Source: Chitinophaga sp. Cy-1792 (GTDB lineage: Bacteria; Bacteroidota; Bacteroidia; Chitinophagales; Chitinophagaceae). From it: 64,000 bases of DNA. The translations under genes were made by a program, and so were the position numbers. The notes beneath the pieces are model-generated. The model saw only the letters and a list, made by a program, of their open reading frames with translations. It was not told the origin of the DNA and ran no database searches. Location of the stretch: the NCBI RefSeq assembly GCF_011752935.1, contig NZ_VWWO01000003.1, positions 1 to 64,000 of the forward strand, read 5' to 3'. Position 1 is the first letter of the stretch, and each line of letters opens with the position of its first letter. Below are positions 8,803 through 14,979 of this stretch, piece after piece.

Positions 8803-9390
8803 ATGGCAGAAATGGATACTAGTGGTGGTGGAAAAGGTAAGAAACACGGTGGAACGAAATCCAAAAAACATTCTACCCGTGTGGATATGACGCCGATGGT
8901 GGATTTGGGATTTCTCCTGATTACCTTCTTCATGCTTACCACTACCATGGCCAAGCCCAAAACAATGGACTTGATCATGCCAAAAGATACTCAGGATGAG
9001 AAAGAGCAGAACAAAGTAAAAGAAAGTACTGCACTGACCATCTTACTGGGTAAAGATAACAGAGTATATTACTACGAAGGTTTAGCACAAGATCCTAATG
9101 CATCTGCTAATCCTGACTTCTTCAAAGCAACTTCGTTTGCTAACAAAGACGGAATCAGGGATGAGATCATTAAGAAAAGAGATGAAGTTGCTAAGTCGAG
9201 GAATGCAAAAGGTGAACCAGAAGACGTTGTAATCATTATCAAAGCTGATGATGATGCCACTTACAAAAACTTCGTGGACATCCTGGACGAAATGGCGATC
9301 AACCGTATTCAGCGTTATGCTACAGTTGATATCTCCGATCAGGATAAGACATGGATTAAGCAGACAGAAGCTGCTAATGGCGTGAAATAG
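8803..9390 (+). CDS. exbD: ExbD/TolR-family biopolymer transport protein (second)
   Basis: About 195 residues. The frame is open to a TTG at 8773, but the ATG at 8803 gives the expected N-terminus: a Gly/Lys-rich basic tail, then VDMTPMVDLGFLLITFFML with the proton-path Asp at residue 34. A single transmembrane helix is followed by a charged periplasmic domain that differs clearly from the first ExbD, so this is not a recent duplicate. It sits between the first ExbD and TonB in the same operon and should work in the TonB motor that energises SusC-type receptors. Confidence 0.92.
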   Translation: MAEMDTSGGGKGKKHGGTKSKKHSTRVDMTPMVDLGFLLITFFMLTTTMAKPKTMDLIMPKDTQDEKEQNKVKESTALTILLGKDNRVYYYEGLAQDPNASANPDFFKATSFANKDGIRDEIIKKRDEVAKSRNAKGEPEDVVIIIKADDDATYKNFVDILDEMAINRIQRYATVDISDQDKTWIKQTEAANGVK

Positions 9391-9436
9391 TCTTATGGAA
9401 TAATTAATTTTTTGCATCCATCATAAAACATTAACA

Positions 9437-10273
9437 ATGGATTCTGCTAAAGTCTTAAAGTCCGATTTTCTCGACATCCTGTTTGACGGCAGGAATAAGG
9501 ATTATGGGGCTTACGAACTGAGAAGACAATATAACAAGCGTCTGAGGAACTCCATCCTGGGTACCTCCTCACTCTTTGTATTGCTGCTCGGTGGCTACCT
9601 GGCCGCGAATTGGGTAAAGGCTTCTGAGGGAGATCTCGCTAAGAAGCCAGTAATACAAGAAATAAAGATGGAAGATGTGAAGATTCCGGATGATCCGAAA
9701 ACTCCACCTCCTCCACCTCCTCCTCCGGCACCACCACCGCCGGTTAAACCGTCAGTACAGTTTACTCCTCCTGTTATCAAAAAAGATGCAGAGGTACCAC
9801 CAGATGAGGAGCCTCCTAAACACGAGGATATCAAAGACAAATCTATCAGCACCAAAACTGTAGAAGGTGACCCGAACGGTATCGATGCGGGCCTGCTGGA
9901 AGACAGTAAAGGTACTGGTGTAGTTGAAGCGCCTCCTGCTCCTGCGAAAGAAGAAATCTTCACCTTCGTAGAACAGCCACCTTCCTTCCCAGGCGGTGAA
10001 GAAGCGCTGAATAAATACCTCAGCAAAAACATCCGTTACCCACGCGTTGCGCAGGAAAACGGTATCTCCGGTACTGTATTTGTACAGTTCGTAGTTGATT
10101 CTGAAGGTAATATCAAAGACGTTAAAACAGTCGGCGCTGCAAAAGGCGGTGGCTTGGAAGAAGAAGCAATTCGCGTGGTGAAAACCATGCCTAAATGGAA
10201 ACCTGGTAAACAAAATGGTCGTCAGGTATCCGTACAGTTCAACCTGCCTATCCGCTTTACTTTGCAAGAGTAG
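9437..10273 (+). CDS. tonB: Energy transducer TonB
   Basis: A 278-residue TonB. The order is: cytoplasmic N-terminus (about 35 residues with KDYGAYELRRQYNKRLR), a transmembrane helix near residues 40-57, a periplasm-spanning Pro-rich linker with runs of Pro near residues 85-105, and a C-terminal TonB domain starting around residue 180 (PSFPGGEEALNKYLSKNIRYP, then GTVFVQFVVDSEG). The C-terminal domain is complete. TonB contacts the TonB box of outer-membrane receptors; at least four such receptors lie in this window. It is the last gene of the operon, and a strong terminator follows 24 nt later. Confidence 0.96.
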   Translation: MDSAKVLKSDFLDILFDGRNKDYGAYELRRQYNKRLRNSILGTSSLFVLLLGGYLAANWVKASEGDLAKKPVIQEIKMEDVKIPDDPKTPPPPPPPPAPPPPVKPSVQFTPPVIKKDAEVPPDEEPPKHEDIKDKSISTKTVEGDPNGIDAGLLEDSKGTGVVEAPPAPAKEEIFTFVEQPPSFPGGEEALNKYLSKNIRYPRVAQENGISGTVFVQFVVDSEGNIKDVKTVGAAKGGGLEEEAIRVVKTMPKWKPGKQNGRQVSVQFNLPIRFTLQE

Positions 10274-10297
10274 TACTGCGAAATATTTGATATACAA

Positions 10298-10331
10298 TCC
10301 CCGTCTCTACTCAGTAGAGACGGGGATTTTT
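10298..10331 (+). terminator. Rho-independent terminator of the tonB operon
   Basis: Stem ATCCCCGTCTCTAC / GTAGAGACGGGGAT with a TCA loop and five T. Its T-run also forms part of the -33 element of the mnmE promoter. Confidence 0.93.
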
Positions 10332-10357
10332 GCATTATACACTTATTAGTACCTTTG
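10329..10357 (+). promoter_or_regulatory. Bacteroidota-type promoter of mnmE
   Basis: -33 TTTG (10329-10332), a 17-nt spacer and -7 TACCTTTG (10350-10357). The start site would be about 10363, leaving a very short leader before the ATG at 10380. Confidence 0.7.
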
Positions 10358-10379
10358 CAGCTTCTAAAACATTCAGGTT

Positions 10380-11762
10380 ATGCTGGGAAAACTTACAGGA
10401 TTTGATGATACAATCGTTGCAGTAGCCACCGCACCGGGACTAGGGGCCATTGCCGTTATGCGACTGAGCGGAGACAAAGCATTCGATATTACTAACCAGC
10501 TGTTCCCGGCTAAAAACCTACTGCTGCAGGCAAGTCATACCCTCCATTTCGGTAGTATCGTGGCCGACAGCCACATCATCGACGAAGTAGTGGTTAGCCT
10601 CTATAAAGGCCCCAGGTCCTATACGGGAGAAGATGTTATCGAGATATCCTGCCACGGATCTCCCTATATCCAGCAACAAATCATTGATGCCACCACCAGA
10701 CTTGGTGCCCGACTGGCAAAACCAGGGGAATTTACCCAACGTGCATTCCTCAATGGCAAGCTAGACCTTACGCAGGCAGAGTCTGTAGCAGACCTGATCG
10801 CCAGTAATTCAGCTGCCAGTCACCAGACAGCCATGCAGCAAATGCGCGGTGGATTCTCCAAAGAATTACATACCCTTCGCGACCAACTGATTACCTTTTC
10901 TGCATTGATAGAGCTGGAGCTTGACTTCAGCCAGGAAGATGTTGAATTCGCTGATAGAACAAGATTATATGAGCTGGTGTCTTCCTCAACGGCAACCATC
11001 AGGCACCTGATAGACTCCTTCCGGATGGGAAATGTTATCAAGAATGGTGTAAATACAGCCATTGTAGGAAAGCCTAACGCGGGTAAATCTACCTTACTTA
11101 ATACCCTTCTGAATGAAAACAGGGCCATTGTGAGCGATATTGCCGGTACCACCAGGGATACCATCGAAGAAGTGCTCAATATTGATGGAATTCTGTTCAG
11201 GCTCATCGATACCGCCGGCATCCGGGAAAGTAATGACACCATTGAAAGTATTGGTGTGCAGAAAACCATGGAGAAAATTAAAGAGGCCGGCGTGGTTGTT
11301 TATCTCTTTGATGTAAATGAAATCTCACCGGCAGAGCTTCAACAACAGGTAGATTTATTTAAAGCAGATAAAATCAATTATCTCCTGGTTGGTAACAAAA
11401 CAGATATCGCGGGAGAGACTGCTATTCGCTCCAAATTTGTCGATTTTCCTGAGATTTTGCTGATTTCTGCAAAAAATCACGGTCATATTGAAGAGCTGAA
11501 GCAGACGCTGGTAAATAAAGTTATATCGGGAGATATCAACACAGAAGATACTATAATCACAAATGCACGTCATCATAGTGCGCTGGAAGAAGTTTTGAAA
11601 TCCCTTTACGACGTGAAAGGCGGAATGGATAATGGCTTGCCCGGTGATTTGCTGGCGCTCGATATCCGCCGTGCATTACATTTTCTCGGAGAAATCACTG
11701 GAGAAGTGACCAATGAAGATAGATTGGATTATATATTTAGTAAGTTTTGTATTGGAAAATAA
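10380..11762 (+). CDS. mnmE: tRNA uridine-5-carboxymethylaminomethyl(34) synthesis GTPase MnmE
   Basis: A 460-residue protein of the usual MnmE length. The N-terminal folate-binding domain starts DDTIVAVATAPGLGAIAVMR. The helical domain follows, with an inserted G domain that carries GKPNAGKST (P-loop), DIAGTTRDT and DTAGIRE (switch regions) and NKTD. The protein ends in the invariant CIGK. With MnmG it installs cmnm5 groups at wobble U34 of some tRNAs. It has its own promoter and terminator. The 3' end of mnmE is a known integration site for some genomic islands (SGI1 in gamma-proteobacteria), which matters here because accessory DNA follows directly. Confidence 0.98.
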   Translation: MLGKLTGFDDTIVAVATAPGLGAIAVMRLSGDKAFDITNQLFPAKNLLLQASHTLHFGSIVADSHIIDEVVVSLYKGPRSYTGEDVIEISCHGSPYIQQQIIDATTRLGARLAKPGEFTQRAFLNGKLDLTQAESVADLIASNSAASHQTAMQQMRGGFSKELHTLRDQLITFSALIELELDFSQEDVEFADRTRLYELVSSSTATIRHLIDSFRMGNVIKNGVNTAIVGKPNAGKSTLLNTLLNENRAIVSDIAGTTRDTIEEVLNIDGILFRLIDTAGIRESNDTIESIGVQKTMEKIKEAGVVVYLFDVNEISPAELQQQVDLFKADKINYLLVGNKTDIAGETAIRSKFVDFPEILLISAKNHGHIEELKQTLVNKVISGDINTEDTIITNARHHSALEEVLKSLYDVKGGMDNGLPGDLLALDIRRALHFLGEITGEVTNEDRLDYIFSKFCIGK

Positions 11763-11804
11763 AGTGGCATAAACAACGTAAAGCATTCATAGTGAAATAT
11801 GATG

Positions 11805-11828
11805 AAAGCCCCGTCAATGGGGCTTTTT
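11805..11828 (+). terminator. Rho-independent terminator of mnmE
   Basis: AAAGCCCC-GTCAAT-GGGGCTTTTT hairpin 43 nt after the mnmE stop. Confidence 0.85.
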
Positions 11829-11882
11829 CTATGTCCGGTGTTTTTAATTGTTTTTGGTTGTTTCGCGATGTTTTGAGCATTT

Positions 11883-11980
11883 TTGGACCTTATTTGTACC
11901 TCAAAGCATAGAAATGTTTTCGTAAATTGAAAAGGCGAGATAATGCACCACTCAGCACCATACAGCCCTATGTTGTACCA
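11883..11980. repeat. Cluster of short GNACC direct repeats downstream of mnmE
   Basis: Five related words lie in about 100 bp: TTGGACC (11883), TTGTACC (11894), GCACCA (11945), GCACCA (11955) and TTGTACCA (11973). Short direct repeats like these resemble arm-type binding sites of tyrosine recombinases. Together with the mobile-element-type pseudogene at 12042 they may be the left end of an old island. The assignment is inference; no integrase gene remains in view. Confidence 0.35.
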
Positions 11981-12041
11981 TTACTGAACTGTTTCTGTAA
12001 GACATTGATATATAATTAGTTAAATATCAGAGTAAACCAAG

Positions 12042-12236
12042 TATTGTCAATACTCTTGCCGTGATTTCGTGGTGAAGAAAACCACTTCCCGGACATGCAG
12101 TGACTCCTGCGCGAAAATGTTCTATAAGGCGAGACAGAAAGCCGCCAAGGTAGAGCAGAGCGACAATGAGACGCCGGCCATCAAAGCAAAACCCATTGAG
12201 GAAGTAAAGATCAAAGAGTTTCTAAACACACATTAA
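12042..12236 (+). pseudogene. Remnant of zinc-finger/helix-turn-helix protein of mobile-element type
   Basis: An open frame without a start codon encodes about 64 residues, beginning YCQYSCRDFVVKKTTSRTC and continuing CSDSCAKMFYKARQKAAK. The cysteine pattern C-x3-C ... C-x3-C followed by a basic YKARQK stretch is that of the N-terminal zinc finger seen before a MerR/excisionase-like HTH in many Bacteroidota mobile elements. An in-frame stop comes directly upstream of the first Cys, and the frame ends at 12236 before any HTH. Downstream, a different frame contains REFLYLEELLTLAA, which could be the start of the lost HTH after a frameshift. I treat it as a broken gene. Confidence 0.55.
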
Positions 12237-12461
12237 CGAACAAAAAAACCAAAGAGAGTTCTTGTATCTGGAAGAGTTGCTGACACTCGCCGCAGCAGCA
12301 CCACCACAAGAGAACAAGCATACACTTACTATTGATGCGATAGTACATGAACTAAATGCTATTGCAGTCATAACGGAATTGACGATTGTAAAATTACAAC
12401 CTACGTGCTAGGAGATGCAAGATTTGTGATGTGTTATATAATACTGCCGACACATTGGTTG

Positions 12462-12522
12462 ACTAGTCTAAAGGCCTTTTAACAATCTTATAAACTCGTA
12501 TCGCGAAGAATTTTAGACTAGT
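12462..12522. repeat. Inverted repeat with 11-bp arms
   Basis: ACTAGTCTAAA at 12462-12472 and its reverse complement TTTAGACTAGT at 12512-12522 flank a 39-nt loop. This could be a weak terminator or a relic of an element end. The rest of 12237-12543 holds decayed sequence with no gene I can support. Confidence 0.5.
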
Positions 12523-12543
12523 TGGTTGTCTTTAATAATTACT

Positions 12544-12561
12544 TGGGATAATTCTATCCCA
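12544..12561. promoter_or_regulatory. Short perfect hairpin upstream of the nuclease gene (possible operator)
   Basis: TGGGATA-ATTC-TATCCCA, a 7-bp perfect inverted repeat, lies 49 nt before the start codon at 12611 in very A+T-rich DNA. It lacks a T-run, so an operator is more likely than a terminator. Confidence 0.4.
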
Positions 12562-12610
12562 GAATAAATATTTAAATATAAATATATTAGTAAAAAGACT
12601 CAATAACATA

Positions 12611-13819
12611 ATGAAGAAACTATTGCTACAAAGTATGCTCCGGCATATTCATCTCATAGATAGCAAATACCAAGAGATTGCAAGGATCACCGGGGAGAAT
12701 TTCAATATTTTCAAGATACTGAGACTAGAAACAAAAGAAGTACGATTACATTCATCATTACTTGCCGAATTGTTGAATCCAAAGGGAAGTCATGGTAAAG
12801 GGGATGTATTTTTAAAATTACTTTTATCATCTTTAAATGTTCGCAATTTTGACACGGAGGGAGCCGAAGTATTTGTTGAGGACTTTGCGGGTCATATTAA
12901 TAGTGACTATACGGAAGGAGGTAGAATAGATATTTTAATCAAACCCAAAAAAGGGCCGGAAATCATAATAGAGAACAAAATCCACGCAGAAGATGCCAAA
13001 AATCAATTAGTTCGATATAAGGCACATTATAGGAATGCAAGAATTTACTACCTGACTTTGAATGGTGACCATCCTTCAAAAGATAGTGTTGGAAATTTAG
13101 AATTAGAAAAAGACTTCTTTCTCCTATCATATAGATCAAATATCTTAGAATGGTTAGAATTATGTCAAAAGGAAGCAACTGCATTGCCCTCAATTCGCGA
13201 GGTTATATCACAATACGTTTTTTTACTTAAATTTTTAACAGGACAATCCCCTACAACAACCATGGAAAATGAAATCTTATCAATAATTGGTAGTAATGAA
13301 GAAAATATAATGTCATCCTTTGACATTGTTAATTCAATGTCAGGATTAAAGGCGCAATTAATGAAAAAGCTCAAGGAAGACATTATAGGTTCCATGGCCG
13401 ATTTAATTAAGGAATATCCGGATTTGGAATTTTTCATTTCGGAGAATCTAGGGATGAAAGATTCAGAAATAGCTTTCTGGGAAAAAAAATGGGGTAACAA
13501 TCATAGAGAAAAATATTCTATATCCTTTTACTTTGATGGAGTATATAAATCTTTTTTCATCGGCGTTTACTGGAATCCCGAACTAGGGTCATTAGAATTA
13601 AAAAATCAACTCTTTAATGCACTTAATACTTTCAAAACCGGGAAAGGTGCTCTATCAAACTGGGCATGGCTTCACTACTATTCTGGGGCTTATGGATCAT
13701 GGGACAATCAGTCAGAACCATGGATTCATATTTTTAACGGGAAAATGCGACAGGTAATAATTGAAGAGTTAAAGCAAGTATTGGTATTAGTCAAGAATGT
13801 ATTAGCAAAACATAGCTAA
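12611..13819 (+). CDS. PD-(D/E)XK nuclease superfamily protein (PDDEXK_4 type)
   Basis: A 402-residue cytoplasmic protein with no signal peptide. The nuclease core lies in the first 150 residues: a conserved helix (NIFKILRLETKEVRLHSSLLAELLNP), then GGRIDILI with the metal-binding Asp, then EIIIENKIHAED with the E-x-K pair, then a helix containing QLVRY. This is the order of the PDDEXK_4 family. The C-terminal half is of unknown structure. The gene is visibly more A+T-rich than the chromosome around it, has no methyltransferase partner and is bracketed by gene remnants, all signs of horizontal transfer. Family members are often found singly in variable regions; a role in defence against phage or plasmids is plausible but not shown. 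Confidence 0.85.
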   Translation: MKKLLLQSMLRHIHLIDSKYQEIARITGENFNIFKILRLETKEVRLHSSLLAELLNPKGSHGKGDVFLKLLLSSLNVRNFDTEGAEVFVEDFAGHINSDYTEGGRIDILIKPKKGPEIIIENKIHAEDAKNQLVRYKAHYRNARIYYLTLNGDHPSKDSVGNLELEKDFFLLSYRSNILEWLELCQKEATALPSIREVISQYVFLLKFLTGQSPTTTMENEILSIIGSNEENIMSSFDIVNSMSGLKAQLMKKLKEDIIGSMADLIKEYPDLEFFISENLGMKDSEIAFWEKKWGNNHREKYSISFYFDGVYKSFFIGVYWNPELGSLELKNQLFNALNTFKTGKGALSNWAWLHYYSGAYGSWDNQSEPWIHIFNGKMRQVIIEELKQVLVLVKNVLAKHS

Positions 13820-13928
13820 AATCGAAATTCAGTCTAATTTCAATTACGGAAATAGCACAAAAATACGGCAATAAGGAAGATTAAATCTTCACATTCCCTA
13901 ATGATTTAGGTTTCTACAAAAATGTATC

Positions 13929-14139
13929 ATGGCAAAATCAGGTAATTATCCAACAAGGTTTGAAGAAAGGAAGGCTATATCAACGTCTGATCTGCGAAAA
14001 TGGAAGTATTTAGAGCCTGAAACATGGCGCAGCGGTACCGCTCAGCTGGAGCCGGAGCGGTATAGTACACAGCCAAATAAGCATCAGTGTCAATATGGTT
14101 GCATTTCAACCATACCTACAATTAGATTATCATTGGTAA
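13929..14139 (+). pseudogene. Frameshifted remnant of a small accessory protein gene
   Basis: The first frame starts MAKSGNYPTRFEERKAISTSD and runs LRKWKYLEPETWRSGT. After position about 14035 the sequence makes sense only in another frame: LSWSRSGIVHSQISISVNM, ending LQLDYHW and a stop at 14137-14139. Joined, this resembles the N-terminal half of a family of hypothetical proteins in Bacteroidota accessory regions (KWGYL...W+SGT..WSRNG...SISISVNM). I rely on memory for that family and cannot name a function. Frameshift and truncation make it a pseudogene. Confidence 0.55.
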
Positions 14140-14231
14140 GTACTGCTGAGCGCAACGGGATTATTCGAGATTAGCACATACCCCTACCCGTTATATCGGA
14201 GATGAAGGACCAGGAAAGGTAAAAGCATTCC

Positions 14232-14345
14232 TTTCAAGAATGGCCTTAGTTCAAATGGCCCGATTATTACAAAGAATATGAATCTGCTATAACGGCTTTA
14301 TTACAATATCACAAAATTGGCAATTCTCCACCAGTAAACCTTTAA
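14232..14345 (+). pseudogene. Coding-like remnant of unknown gene
   Basis: A frame with one internal stop reads FKWPDYYKEYESAITALLQY and ends HKIGNSPPVNL before a stop at 14343-14345. Its composition is protein-like, unlike the frames around it, but I do not recognise a family. It may be the 3' end of a separate degraded gene in the same accessory stretch. Confidence 0.3.
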
Positions 14346-14361
14346 GATTAGAATATACCTG

Positions 14362-14838
14362 ATGCTGATTTTTGTGCTTGGCTTTACTGCATTATACGGG
14401 CAAGCAAACCAGCAGAAGGAACGAAATATCACTGCATTCGCAAAGGTTTTTGGTTATGTGAGATATTTTTATCCTTCGGATGAAGCGGCGAACGCTGATT
14501 GGGAGCGCTTCTCAATCTATGATGTCCGCCGTATTGGCATTCAGCCGGATGATAAGGCGCTGGTAAAAGAATTGAATAACCTGTTATGGCCTTCTTTTCC
14601 TGCATTGGAAATTTATTCTGGGGATGAACGCCCAACAGCTGCCCGTGAATAGCTGCAGAATACTGCAGGCGTCCGATTGGTTTACTGGCAACATCTGGGC
14701 CTTGGTACGCCCTTCAGCAAAAATAATTATCCGTCTATCTATAAATCGGTACTGGTAAACGCAATTGCAGGCAAACAGGATTTATCTCTGGTGGATACTG
14801 CATCGAAAGCAATAGAAGGAAGGGAAGGACGTCAATGA
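14362..14838 (+). pseudogene. Truncated S41-family peptidase-like gene (N-terminal region only)
   Basis: The frame starts with a signal-like MLIFVLGFTALYGQ and then FAKVFGYVRYFYPSDEAANAD, which resembles the N-terminal region of Bacteroidota S41 (C-terminal-processing type) peptidases. A TAG stop at 14650-14652 interrupts it, after which the same frame continues with plausible protein (VRLVYWQHLGLGTPFSKNNYP) to a TGA at 14836-14838. A following piece in another frame (DVNELGTPYGIAGFIFI) suggests one more frameshift. The catalytic domain is absent. The stretch 14839-14979 holds only decayed sequence and a hairpin. Confidence 0.6.
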
Positions 14839-14931
14839 GCTCGGAACGCCCTACGGTATAGCAGGATTTATATTTATAAATAGTGTTTATAAATAGATCG
14901 ATTTACCTTAAAAGACGTTGGCCTCATAATC

Positions 14932-14968
14932 GCTTTCCCATGCCAGTAATACTTTAACATGGGAAAGC
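14932..14968. terminator. Hairpin downstream of the phosphoesterase gene
   Basis: GCTTTCCCATG (14932-14942) pairs with CATGGGAAAGC (14958-14968). It lies just past the minus-strand stop at 14980. There is no T-run, so it is a 3' hairpin rather than a certain terminator. Confidence 0.5.
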
Positions 14969-14979
14969 TGTATATTCCT

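Noticed and set aside
9595..10032. A 145-codon minus-strand frame rich in Gly and Ser
   Set aside because: It is the mirror of the Pro-rich linker of TonB.
11763..11980. An attR-type repeat of the mnmE 3' end
   Set aside because: I looked for a second copy of TTTTGTATTGGAAAATAA in 11830-14980 and found only a weak partial likeness near 11918, not enough to call an attachment site.
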